This document shows positions 23,212 through 30,406 of a DNA stretch of 33,320 nt, piece by piece (position 1 is the first letter of the stretch; every line of letters begins with the position of its first letter). This stretch comes from Oscillospiraceae bacterium. Its GTDB lineage: Bacteria > Bacillota > Clostridia > Oscillospirales > Oscillospiraceae. The position numbers and the translations under genes were made by a program. The stretch lies in contig JAGBEA010000035.1 of the NCBI GenBank assembly GCA_017937195.1, positions 1-33,320 of the forward strand, written 5' to 3'. The notes under the pieces were generated by a model. The model worked only from the letters and a program-made list of their open reading frames with translations. It did no database searches and was not told where the DNA came from.

Positions 23212-23242
23212 AAAACCGGTGCTCTTGCGAGCGCCGGTTTTC
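23212..23242 (-). terminator. Terminator of the GLUG-like surface protein gene
   Basis: An AAAACCGGTGCTC-TTGC-GAGCGCCGGTTTT hairpin lies 18 bases past the stop and is followed on the minus strand by CTATTTTC. It closely resembles the hairpin at 25036-25063. Confidence 0.85.
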
Positions 23243-23259
23243 CTATGATATCAGCAATG

Positions 23260-24915
23260 TTATGCCACTTTCTTGTTGTAAACGATGGCGCAGCCCAGCA
23301 GGGAGCCAACCATCAGGCAGACCCACAGCAGCACATTGCTGTGATCGCCGGTAGCAGGTGCAGCCTTCACGATGGCATACTCAGAGAAATGCTCCAGTTC
23401 CACCACCAGATAGCCCTCAACATACTCCGTAACAATGTTTTCCGTGCTGCCGTCATCAGCAATGTAGATCACCTTGTAGTCACTGCCGTTGGTACCTGCA
23501 GCAGGCTCAAAGGGGATGTAAACATTGATCTTTCCGCCGCCAAAATCACTGATCGGAGCGCCATTGTGCAGGATCTCAGCAGAAATCACAGCAGCCACAT
23601 CCTTCTGCTCCAAAGCAGCCTGCTGCTGCTCGTTCAGCACAGACTCCTCGATCTGCTCCACCACCAGTACGATCGTATCGGTGCCGTCAGTCTCGGCAAC
23701 GATCGCTTCCAGTGCGGCAGGCTCAATTTCCATCACAGCGGTTTCACTCACAATCACCAAGGCCTTCTCGCTCTCAACCACCTGCTGCAGACCGGAAACC
23801 GGCAGTTCCACGGTAGTGATGCCACCAGCAGCCTCAGCCACCGGCAGCTCAACAGCTTCGCCCTCGCCGGACATAGCGATGCTCTCCTCCATCAGCTCCT
23901 CACTGATTTCGATCTTCTCCTCGTCCAGCTTGGCAAGCACAAACCATGCCTCCTCGCTGATATTCAGCACGCCGCTGTCCGGTGCAACACACTCGTTGCG
24001 GAAGCAATCGTAATCACCGTCAACAATGTGCAGCGTACCGCCGCTGCCGAAACGGCCGAAGATCCGCACGATCTCCACACCGTTGGAGGTGACGGTGTTG
24101 CCGCTTACATCAGCAGCCACCCACACACCACCGGTCTTGCCGGCATACTCCGCACCGGCAACACCCACCGTACCCATCACAGAGCCGGCCTTCTTGTCGG
24201 AATCATCGGTGCAGATGATGACGTTATCGCTTACAACGCAATCTTCAATGTTCACACGCGTCCACAGGTTACCGGTAGCGTGACCGATAATGCCGCCGGT
24301 GGAGCCTGCACCGGTGATGGTGCAACCCTCAACGGAGCAGCCCATGATGTCGATGGTCTGGAACACGGGACCGTCATTCTGGTTGTTGTAACCGGCGGCA
24401 TAGCCGATCAGTCCGCCGGTCCAGTCCGCACCGGTGACGGAGCAATTCAGCAGATGGCAGTTATTCAGCGTGACCTGCTCCGTTGCCTCGGTATGACCGA
24501 TAAATGCACCAAAGCCGTTGTTGTCCGCGCCGCCGCTCATTTCGCTGTCAGCGATAGTCAGATCATTGATGATCAGATTGCCGTTGCCTGCCCAGGTGCC
24601 GCTGAACAGTGCGCCGGTCAGTCCGGAAATGGTGTTGTCATTGCCGTTGACGGTATAGACCTCAGCACCGCAATAACCGTTCACGAAGCCGGAGACCCAC
24701 TCCACTTCGGACACATCAATATTGTTGAGAATCTCCACCGTCAGATTCTTATACTGCACAGGCAGAGCTGTCGTATCCGTCAACACAGCTACCAGTTCCT
24801 CAGCCGTGGTCACTTCCACGACCTGCGTGTCGGTCTCCTCTGCAAAAGCGTTGACCGGCAGAACCAGTACCAAACACATAGCCAGCAAGGAAGCCAGCCA
24901 CTTCATCTTTTTCAT
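23260..24915 (-). CDS. Sortase-anchored surface protein with GLUG-like beta-helix repeats
   Basis: The 551-residue precursor has a signal peptide (1-26, ending NAFA). It continues with a beta-solenoid-like region (about 70-260) with GLUG-type repeats (GAFIGHTEA, GGLIGYAAGY, GGIIGHATG). An acidic middle part has EEKIEISEELMEESI and Val/Glu-rich strands. A final beta-sandwich-like domain (about 440-515) contains KINVYIPFEP and LVVELEHFSEYAIV. The tail is APATGDHSN, a TM helix and NKKVA, a PxTG-type sortase signal. It is probably wall-linked; its ligand is unknown. The start has GGAGG 10 bases upstream. No sortase gene is in the window. Confidence 0.87.
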   Translation of the reverse strand: MKKMKWLASLLAMCLVLVLPVNAFAEETDTQVVEVTTAEELVAVLTDTTALPVQYKNLTVEILNNIDVSEVEWVSGFVNGYCGAEVYTVNGNDNTISGLTGALFSGTWAGNGNLIINDLTIADSEMSGGADNNGFGAFIGHTEATEQVTLNNCHLLNCSVTGADWTGGLIGYAAGYNNQNDGPVFQTIDIMGCSVEGCTITGAGSTGGIIGHATGNLWTRVNIEDCVVSDNVIICTDDSDKKAGSVMGTVGVAGAEYAGKTGGVWVAADVSGNTVTSNGVEIVRIFGRFGSGGTLHIVDGDYDCFRNECVAPDSGVLNISEEAWFVLAKLDEEKIEISEELMEESIAMSGEGEAVELPVAEAAGGITTVELPVSGLQQVVESEKALVIVSETAVMEIEPAALEAIVAETDGTDTIVLVVEQIEESVLNEQQQAALEQKDVAAVISAEILHNGAPISDFGGGKINVYIPFEPAAGTNGSDYKVIYIADDGSTENIVTEYVEGYLVVELEHFSEYAIVKAAPATGDHSNVLLWVCLMVGSLLGCAIVYNKKVA

Positions 24916-24981
24916 TTGAAAGGTTCCTCCTATCTAATTTTAACTCTGCAGCAAGCCGCAAAGTTTCATAAAACAAGTATA

Positions 24982-25011
24982 TATATACTCGATATACTCG
25001 GCAAAAGTCAA
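24982..25011 (-). promoter_or_regulatory. Promoter of the GLUG-like surface protein gene
   Basis: TTGACT (25006-25011) and TATATA (24982-24987) have an 18-base spacer. The spacer and -10 region contain a repeated GAGTATAT (with C between), which might be a regulator site. Confidence 0.6.
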
Positions 25012-25035
25012 GCAATATTTCCCTAATTTTGGAAA

Positions 25036-25063
25036 ACCGCGGCACTCTTGTGAGCGCCGCGGT
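25036..25063 (-). terminator. Terminator of the zinc-ribbon/Big2 gene
   Basis: An ACCGCGGC...GCCGCGGT stem extended by CTC/GAG pairs, 18 bases past the stop, is followed on the minus strand by TTTTCC. Confidence 0.8.
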
Positions 25064-25080
25064 CTGTATGCGGTTTAATA

Positions 25081-25881
25081 TCAGTTCACCGTAACAGTAA
25101 TTTTAATTGTTTGTCCATCAACTTTTACAATCAAGGTTGTATTGCCACCACTCACACCGGTAACAACACCATCTGCATCAACAGTAGCAATATCTGTATC
25201 CGTCGTTTCCCAACTCGGTGTCGAATCTGTTCCAGAAACTTTCAGATCAATACTATTTCCAACACCGATGCTAAATGCCTCGTTAGGAACATATAAAGAT
25301 CCCCAGTTCGTCACAACCTCAAGATCCTTGGGCGCCGCCGTCACGGTGACCACGCAGACGGCGGAGCTGGCATTTTCAGCAGAGATGGTAATGGTGGCAC
25401 TGCCCTCCTTCTGGGCGATCAGATTGCCGTTCTCGTCCACCTTGACAACAGAGCCGTCGCTGCTGGACCACAGCACCTTGTCGGCGCCGCCGGCCATCAG
25501 CGTGGCACTGTCACCGGCCTTCAGCACCAGTGTGGTCTGATCCAGCGTCAGCACAACGGGATCCTTCACGGGATCGTCCTGCTTGTCGCCCTTGTCATCG
25601 GTTTTGTCATCATCCTGATTCACAACGGGGGGCTTCTTCTCACCGCTGATGAGATCTGCGATGTTGTCGCCCAGGAAGGTGTAGCCCAAAAAGCCCACCA
25701 ACAGCAGCACCACCAACAGCATAGCCGGACCGGCGATGCTGGGGCTTTTCTGCTTCTGCACGCGATGTCCGGCAGCTTTCTTCCCGCCGTTATAATATTC
25801 CTCATCCTCCAGACAGAAGGGGCACTCTTTATAGCTATCGGAGAACATCTCTCCGCACTTGGGGCATTTCAGCAAACTCAT
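25081..25881 (-). CDS. Zinc-ribbon membrane protein with two Big2 (Ig-like) domains
   Basis: The 266-residue protein has an N-terminal zinc ribbon (CPKC at 6-9, CPFC at 20-23), a TM helix at about 51-70 and an acidic Lys/Asp linker. Two bacterial Ig-like Big2 domains follow: about 108-182 (VLKAGDSATLMAGG, WSSSDGSVVKVDENGNL, GSATITI) and about 186-266 (WETTDTDIATVDADGVVTGV, GGNTTLIVKVDG). The ribbon should be cytoplasmic and the Big2 domains outside. Function is unknown. The DNA of the last domain (25081 to about 25325) is clearly more AT-rich than the rest, pointing to a mosaic origin. Confidence 0.87.
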   Translation of the reverse strand: MSLLKCPKCGEMFSDSYKECPFCLEDEEYYNGGKKAAGHRVQKQKSPSIAGPAMLLVVLLLVGFLGYTFLGDNIADLISGEKKPPVVNQDDDKTDDKGDKQDDPVKDPVVLTLDQTTLVLKAGDSATLMAGGADKVLWSSSDGSVVKVDENGNLIAQKEGSATITISAENASSAVCVVTVTAAPKDLEVVTNWGSLYVPNEAFSIGVGNSIDLKVSGTDSTPSWETTDTDIATVDADGVVTGVSGGNTTLIVKVDGQTIKITVTVN

Positions 25882-25929
25882 GGATCTGTTCCTTTCCCGC
25901 GCACACCGGCGCTCATTTGGTCTTTATCT

Positions 25930-25958
25930 ATCATACCGATTTTTCTGCCGTCAGTCAA
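25930..25958 (-). promoter_or_regulatory. Promoter of the zinc-ribbon/Big2 gene
   Basis: TTGACT (25953-25958) and TATGAT (25930-25935) have a 17-base spacer on the minus strand. Confidence 0.8.
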
Positions 25959-26014
25959 CCGGATTTCGACGGAAATTTGCCCCTTTTTTCCCATTTCGAC
26001 CCTTTCCGTCTGCA

Positions 26015-26043
26015 AAAAAGGCAGCCGCTCCGGCTGCCTTTTT
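26015..26043. terminator. Terminator of the birA-chromate transporter operon
   Basis: An AGGCAGCCG-CTC-CGGCTGCCT hairpin lies directly after the stop at 26046, with six U following on the minus strand. Confidence 0.93.
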
Positions 26044-26045
26044 CC

Positions 26046-26606
26046 TTAAAACCGAAAGATCACGCCCACAACGGCGCTGAAAAGAATGAACACAATAGGG
26101 TGCAGCTTCTTGGTGGGTTTCACCCAGCGCGTCAGCACCAGCACCACCGCCGACAGCGCAGCTGCCTTCCAGTTTACCGCCGCAAGACCGGTGCTTCCGG
26201 CGTACAGCAGCGCCGAGGTCACCACCGTGACGCCGGCAGAGGCCACCATAGCGGTGGAGGCAGGACGCAGACCGAAAAACGCCGCGTTGACATAGCGGTT
26301 ATCCCGAAAGCTCTTCAAAAATGCCGCCACGATCAGAACAACAATGATAGACGGTGTGATCAGACCCAGTGTGGCGAGCACCGCGCCCAACGGTCCGCCG
26401 CTGACAAAACCCACATAGGTGGCCATATTGACGCCGATAGGGCCCGGGGTGGATTCCGACACCGCGATCATATCCGCCAGCTGTGCGGCGGTGAACCAGC
26501 CGGTGCGGTCCGCCATATCGTAGAGGAAGGGCAGCGTTGCCATACCGCCGCCTACAGCGAACAGTCCCGTCTTGAAAAACTCAAAAAACAACTGCAGGTA
26601 CAGCAT
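26046..26606 (-). CDS. Chromate transporter family protein, second half-size subunit
   Basis: This 186-residue membrane protein is one CHR domain: LFFEFFKTGLFAVGGGMATL at the N-terminus, MIAVSESTPGPIGVNMATYV in the middle, and several C-terminal helices. The FxxGxxxxGGGxAxxP and PGPxxxN motifs are family hallmarks. Short-chain CHR proteins usually work as pairs made by adjacent genes, as here. They export chromate or carry related oxyanions; the natural substrate in gut Clostridia is not known. Its ATG shares one base with the stop of the upstream partner (TGATG). Confidence 0.92.
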   Translation of the reverse strand: MLYLQLFFEFFKTGLFAVGGGMATLPFLYDMADRTGWFTAAQLADMIAVSESTPGPIGVNMATYVGFVSGGPLGAVLATLGLITPSIIVVLIVAAFLKSFRDNRYVNAAFFGLRPASTAMVASAGVTVVTSALLYAGSTGLAAVNWKAAALSAVVLVLTRWVKPTKKLHPIVFILFSAVVGVIFRF

Positions 26607-27145
26607 CACTTCTTCACCTCCAGCGTTTTGATGAGGATACCGGCCACAGCCGCCACCACCACATAGATGATGGGGGACAGATCGGCAAACACAGATGCGG
26701 CGAAGATGACCGCGAAGATCAGGCCGCTCCAGATATCCTTGATGGCGCCCTTCCACAGCTTCAGCACCGCGTTGAAGATCAGCACGCACACGCACACCCG
26801 CACACCGGCAAAGGCGTGCTGCACCCACACAAGGTGAGAGAAGGCGTCAATGACGCCTGCCAGCGCCGAGATGATGAGCAGCGACGGGAACACCAGACCC
26901 AGCGTGGCAAAGATGCCGCCTAAAATACCTTTTTGCTTCTGCCCGATAAAGGTGGCGGTATTGACAGCGATGATGCCGGGGGTACACTGACCGATGGCAA
27001 AATAGTCCGTCAGCTCCTCGTCAGTTGCCCAGCCCTTATCCTCCACCACCTCGCGCTGCAAAATCGGCAGCATGGCATAGCCGCCGCCAAAGGTCATCAC
27101 ACCCACTTTTGCAAAGGTGATAAACAGTGTCCAAAGTTCTTTCAT
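26606..27145 (-). CDS. Chromate transporter family protein, first half-size subunit
   Basis: The 179-residue protein starts MKELWTLFITFAKVGVMTFG and continues GGYAMLPILQREVVEDKGW, then FAIGQCTPGIIAVNTATFIG, the CHR-domain landmarks. It forms a pair with the gene at 26046-26606, and the two should have opposite membrane orientation. The ATG at 27145 is 7 bases from GGAGG; earlier in-frame starts overlap birA and lack a site. It follows birA by 13 bases, so it is in the birA operon. Confidence 0.92.
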   Translation of the reverse strand: MKELWTLFITFAKVGVMTFGGGYAMLPILQREVVEDKGWATDEELTDYFAIGQCTPGIIAVNTATFIGQKQKGILGGIFATLGLVFPSLLIISALAGVIDAFSHLVWVQHAFAGVRVCVCVLIFNAVLKLWKGAIKDIWSGLIFAVIFAASVFADLSPIIYVVVAAVAGILIKTLEVKK

Positions 27146-27158
27146 ACACATTCCTCCA

Positions 27159-27959
27159 TTACGGCGCGTAGCCGTACATTCCACGCACCGACACCTCGCC
27201 GGCGCGCACCGTCTGCACCGTGCCGTCCGCCTCGCGCACCGTCAGTCCGTATTGATCATCCACACCGAGGGCAAAGGCCTGCCGCCTCTCCTCACCGGAC
27301 AGCAGCTGCACCTCCCTGCCCACGGTCATACATCTGCCGCGATACTCCTCCAGCCAGCGCTGCGGTGTTTCCAATGCATCTGCGCGCAGCAGGTCCAGCT
27401 CCTCCATCAAGGCTGCCGCCAAGGCGCTGCGGGACACCGGTTTCCCGCACTCCGCTTCCAGCGACGAGGCGATATCCGCCACCTCGCCGTCAAAATCCCG
27501 CTGCCTATGGCAAACATTGATGCCGATGCCCATAATGACCGCCGCGCCGCGGTTGGGATCGCTGACCAGCTCCGTCAGAATGCCGCCCAGCTTTTTGCCG
27601 CGACAGACCAGATCGTTGGGCCACTTGATCTGCACCTCGATGCCGCACACACGCTCCACCGCGCGGCAGGCAGCCACCGCGCCCAGCGCAGGCAGCGCCA
27701 TCAGATCCTGCGGCGGCACCTGCGGACGCCACAGCACCGACAGATACACGCCCAGTCCGCCCTTGGACTGAAAGCTGCGCCCCAAGCGTCCGCGCCCTGC
27801 GCTCTGCTCATTGGCGATCAGCACCGTGCCATCCCCTGCGCCCTCCAGCGCCAGATATTTCAAATTTGTATTGGTGGAATCCACCGCATCCAGCACCAGC
27901 CAGTTCTCTCGCGGTGCACGCAGGCAGGCGGCGATCTCCTGCCGTTTGATGGTAGCCAT
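27159..27959 (-). CDS. birA: Biotin-[acetyl-CoA-carboxylase] ligase without DNA-binding domain
   Basis: The 266-residue enzyme has DSTNTNLKYLA (27-37), the biotinyl-AMP loop GRGRLGRSF (55-63), KWPNDL (112-117), GKKLGGILTE and a C-terminal SH3-like domain. It attaches biotin to carboxylase carrier proteins via biotinyl-5'-AMP. It lacks the N-terminal winged helix of bifunctional BirA (about 320 residues), so it should not bind DNA itself. It is divergent from bioY and shares a 24-bp palindrome with it. Confidence 0.95.
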   Translation of the reverse strand: MATIKRQEIAACLRAPRENWLVLDAVDSTNTNLKYLALEGAGDGTVLIANEQSAGRGRLGRSFQSKGGLGVYLSVLWRPQVPPQDLMALPALGAVAACRAVERVCGIEVQIKWPNDLVCRGKKLGGILTELVSDPNRGAAVIMGIGINVCHRQRDFDGEVADIASSLEAECGKPVSRSALAAALMEELDLLRADALETPQRWLEEYRGRCMTVGREVQLLSGEERRQAFALGVDDQYGLTVREADGTVQTVRAGEVSVRGMYGYAP

Positions 27960-27985
27960 ATCGCCACCTCCTTCTTTTCCTCCCT

Positions 27986-28014
27986 ACTTTAGCACAACCG
28001 CAGCGGATTGTAAA
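27986..28014 (-). promoter_or_regulatory. Promoter of birA
   Basis: TTTACA (28009-28014) and TAAAGT (27986-27991) have a 17-base spacer. The -35 box lies in the left arm of the palindrome at 28008-28031. Confidence 0.7.
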
Positions 28015-28031
28015 CTGTGGACAGTTGACAA
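28008..28031. promoter_or_regulatory. 24-bp palindromic operator between birA and bioY
   Basis: TTGTAAACTGTG and its partner arm GACAGTTGACAA form an inverted repeat: TTGT pairs with ACAA and AACTGT with ACAGTT, with one mismatched position per arm and a 2-base centre. It covers both -35 boxes (birA at 28009-28014 and bioY at 28025-28030). The half-site TTGTAAAC recalls BirA boxes, but those arms are spaced further apart. The regulator is not in the window. Confidence 0.75.
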
Positions 28032-28053
28032 AACGCGCACCGTTCTGTATGGT
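28025..28053 (+). promoter_or_regulatory. Promoter of bioY
   Basis: A perfect TTGACA (28025-28030) and TATGGT (28048-28053) have a 17-base spacer. The -35 box lies in the right arm of the palindrome. Confidence 0.75.
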
Positions 28054-28084
28054 ATGGGTATCTCAAAGGCGAGGTACTGCACCG

Positions 28085-28621
28085 ATGAAAACACGCACAT
28101 TGATCCTGACGGCGCTGTTCACCGCACTGACAGCCGCCGGCGCACTGATCCGTATCCCCACGCCCTTTTCCGCCATCACCCTGCAGTTTTTCTGCACCGC
28201 GGCGGCAGGGGTGCTGCTGGGCAGCCGATACGGCGCACTGTCACAGCTTTTATATGTGCTTCTGGGTCTTGCAGGCCTGCCCATCTTTGCCATGGGCGGC
28301 GGGTTTGGCTATGTGCTGCAGCCCTCCTTCGGCTTCACGCTGGGGCTGATCGCCGCGGCGTGGATCATCGGCGCTGTGACCCGTCAGCGCTGCGATGCAC
28401 CGTACACCGCTATGGGCTGCGCGGCAGGCCTTGCGGCGGTGTACGCTATGGGGCTGCCCTATATGGCGGCGATTCTGAACGGCTATATGGGGCTGGAGCT
28501 GACCGCATCGCAGCTGCTGCTGGCGGGAATGGTGCCCTTTCTGCCTGCCGATGCACTGAAGATCGCGCTGTGTGCGCTGCTCTTCCCCAGACTGCGCCGT
28601 GCATTGGGCAATATCCACTAA
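28085..28621 (+). CDS. bioY: Biotin transporter substrate-binding subunit BioY
   Basis: The 178-residue protein has about six TM segments, starts MKTRTLILTALFTALTAAGA and continues with LIRIPTPFSAITLQFF, the BioY signature. It also has GGGFGYVLQPSFGFTLG in mid-protein. BioY is the S component of an ECF transporter for biotin and needs EcfAA'T encoded elsewhere, or works alone. The ribosome-binding site is weak, but the ATG at 28085 gives the usual length. Divergent birA and the shared palindrome point to joint control by biotin supply. Confidence 0.93.
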   Translation: MKTRTLILTALFTALTAAGALIRIPTPFSAITLQFFCTAAAGVLLGSRYGALSQLLYVLLGLAGLPIFAMGGGFGYVLQPSFGFTLGLIAAAWIIGAVTRQRCDAPYTAMGCAAGLAAVYAMGLPYMAAILNGYMGLELTASQLLLAGMVPFLPADALKIALCALLFPRLRRALGNIH

Positions 28622-28662
28622 TTTATCCGGTATTTTTCTATCGAATCTCGTCGCAGCTGCTC

Positions 28663-28691
28663 TTGCTTTTTCCCCCCTCGGCTCGTATAAT
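28663..28691 (+). promoter_or_regulatory. Promoter of the uracil permease leader
   Basis: TTGCTT (28663-28668) and a perfect TATAAT (28686-28691) have a 17-base spacer. The start should fall near 28698, followed at once by a strong ribosome-binding site (AGGAGG, 28707-28712). Confidence 0.85.
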
Positions 28692-28720
28692 GAACCCAGT
28701 GACTTGAGGAGGTGAAAATC

Positions 28721-28795
28721 ATGATGCATTCTGTCAGCCGCGCAGCTTCCATCATCGTTTTTCCCTCTGTTTTTGTTTCTATTTTTGGCTTTTAA
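28721..28795 (+). CDS. 24-residue U-rich leader peptide of the uracil permease gene
   Basis: A perfect AGGAGG with an 8-base spacing starts a short frame, MMHSVSRAASIIVFPSVFVS followed by IFGF and TAA. The last 12 codons lie in a very T-rich stretch: 25 of 37 bases from 28757 to 28793 are T, with several T4-T5 runs. The TAA overlaps the first two bases of an intrinsic terminator stem (28794-28822), so a ribosome at the stop would cover the 5' arm. This is the arrangement of the E. coli pyrBI leader (pyrL), in which low UTP stalls polymerase in U-runs, the ribosome catches up and the terminator fails. The match in logic is inference. Confidence 0.75.
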   Translation: MMHSVSRAASIIVFPSVFVSIFGF

Positions 28796-28822
28796 CCGGT
28801 AGTATTACCGGTTTTATTTTTT
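28794..28822 (+). terminator. Intrinsic terminator (attenuator) ahead of the uracil permease gene
   Basis: A perfect 8-bp stem, AACCGGTA-GTAT-TACCGGTT, is followed by TTATTTTTT. It lies between a good promoter plus leader peptide and the permease start at 28899, with no second promoter I can see, so expression must pass through it. Confidence 0.85.
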
Positions 28823-28898
28823 GCCCCAATGCGGGTAAAATAAGGCAGTTTGCGAGAAAATCACCATAAAACAAAAACGAAAGAGAGGCAAAATCGCA

Positions 28899-30236
28899 AT
28901 GAAGAACAACCTCGGCCAAGAGGCCATCTACGACGCCAGAACGCTGGGTCTGCCCCGCATGCTGATTCTGGGTCTGCAGCATCTGTTCGCCATGTTCGGC
29001 GCCACCGTTCTGGTCCCCATTCTGGTGTCCGGCTACGGTCTGCCCCTGTCCATCCAGACCACGCTGCTGTTTGCAGGTCTGGGCACCCTGATGTTCCACG
29101 TCTGCACCAAGTTCAAGATCCCCGCTTTTCTGGGCTCCTCCTTCGCTTTCCTGGGCGGCTTTGAGGCTGTCGCCAAGCTGGACAGCGGTATGTACGCCGG
29201 TATGACCGGTGAGGAGAAGCTGCCCTACGCACTGGGCGGCATCGTGGTCGCCGGCTGTCTGTATCTGGTGCTGGCTCTGCTGTTCAAGCTGGTGGGTGCC
29301 AAGAAGGTTATGCGCTTCTTCCCCCCCATCGTCACCGGTCCTATCATCATTCTGATCGGTCTGAATCTGTCCGGCAGCGCTGTTGCCAATGCCTCCACCA
29401 ACTGGTTCCTGGCTCTGGTGGCCATCGTCATCATCATCGTTGCCAACATCTTCGGTAAGGGTATGATCAAGATCATCCCCATCCTGCTGGGTGTTGTGGG
29501 TGCCTATATCGTAGCTCTCATCTGCGGTCAGGTGGACTTCTCCGCTGTGAATGATGCTCAGTTCGTAGGTCTCCAGCAGATCGTCATCGCCAAGTTCGAT
29601 GTCACCTCCATCCTGATCATGGCTCCCATCGCCATCGCCGCCATGATGGAGCACATCGGCGACGTTTCCGCCATCTCCTCCACCACCGGCCGCAACTTCA
29701 TTGAGGATCCCGGTCTGCACCGCACCCTGCTGGGCGACGGTCTGGCAACTGCCGTGGCCGGTATGTTCGGCGGTCCTGCCAACACCACCTACGGTGAGAA
29801 CACCGGCGTGCTGGCTCTGAGCAAGGTCTACGATCCCCGCGTTGTGCGTCTGGCTGCTTACTTCGCCATCATCCTCAGCTTCTCCCCCAAGTTTGATGCG
29901 CTGGTCAACTCCATCCCCACCGCCATCGTGGGCGGCGTCAGCTTCATCCTCTACGGTATGATCTCCGCCGTCGGTGTGCGTAACATCGTGGAAAACCGCG
30001 TTGACCTGACCAAGTCCCGCAACCTGATCATCGCCGCTGTCATCTTTGTGTGCGGTCTGGGCTTCACCTCTATCGGCGGTCTCAGCTTCACCATCGGCAG
30101 TGCCACCGTCACGCTGTCCGGTCTGGCCATCGCCGCTCTGGCAGGCGTGATTCTCAACGCCATCCTGCCCGGCAACGACTATGAGTTCGGCACCTCTGTG
30201 GAGGGCGACAAGTCCGCCGATCTGGGTTCCTATTAA
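28899..30236 (+). CDS. uraA: Uracil permease (NCS2/UraA family)
   Basis: The 445-residue protein has about 14 TM segments. It starts with TLGLPRMLILGLQHLFAMFG, has MEHIGDVSAISSTTGRNF then IEDPGLHRTLLGDGLAT, and GGPANTTYGENTGVLALSKV (291-310). These match UraA rather than xanthine permeases: Glu251 and Glu300 align with the uracil-contacting Glu241 and Glu290 of E. coli UraA. Asp255 replaces the proton-coupling His245. It imports uracil with protons. GAGAGG lies upstream of the ATG. Its 200-base leader carries the attenuator described above. A strong terminator follows. Confidence 0.93.
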   Translation: MKNNLGQEAIYDARTLGLPRMLILGLQHLFAMFGATVLVPILVSGYGLPLSIQTTLLFAGLGTLMFHVCTKFKIPAFLGSSFAFLGGFEAVAKLDSGMYAGMTGEEKLPYALGGIVVAGCLYLVLALLFKLVGAKKVMRFFPPIVTGPIIILIGLNLSGSAVANASTNWFLALVAIVIIIVANIFGKGMIKIIPILLGVVGAYIVALICGQVDFSAVNDAQFVGLQQIVIAKFDVTSILIMAPIAIAAMMEHIGDVSAISSTTGRNFIEDPGLHRTLLGDGLATAVAGMFGGPANTTYGENTGVLALSKVYDPRVVRLAAYFAIILSFSPKFDALVNSIPTAIVGGVSFILYGMISAVGVRNIVENRVDLTKSRNLIIAAVIFVCGLGFTSIGGLSFTIGSATVTLSGLAIAALAGVILNAILPGNDYEFGTSVEGDKSADLGSY

Positions 30237-30261
30237 TCGGTCAATACCCAATCCAATAAAG

Positions 30262-30291
30262 AGAGAGTGGCTCACGCCACTCTCTTTTTTT
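30262..30291 (+). terminator. Terminator of the uracil permease gene
   Basis: An AGAGAGTGGC-TCAC-GCCACTCTCT hairpin is followed by six T. Confidence 0.95.
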
Positions 30292-30303
30292 GCCCACAGC
30301 TGC

Positions 30304-30343
30304 AAAAAACGGGAGCCGAGGGTATATCCCTCGGCTCCCGTTT
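30304..30343 (-). terminator. Terminator of the first CWB2 protein gene
   Basis: A long AACGGGAGCCGAGGG...CCCTCGGCTCCCGTT hairpin with a TATAT loop is followed on the minus strand by six U. It lies 64 bases past the stop at 30407. Confidence 0.9.
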
Positions 30344-30406
30344 GATTGTCAGCACAGCGTTATGGATTCGTTCTAATAAGCCACGCAAGCTGTTTCCAAG
30401 TCTCCG

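Noticed and set aside
24982-25011. Direct GAGTATAT repeat in the surface-protein promoter as a phase-variable switch
   Set aside because: Only two short copies plus a TATATA run are present, with no inverted repeats or recombinase nearby; noted in the promoter entry only.
28851-28898. A PyrR-binding loop near the uraA start (GAGAGGC, with TTGCGA/TCGCAA pairing around it)
   Set aside because: Only part of the PyrR consensus is present, the closing pair is 6 bp with a loop of more than 30 bases, and GAGAGG is more simply the ribosome-binding site. Kept only as an alternative to test.
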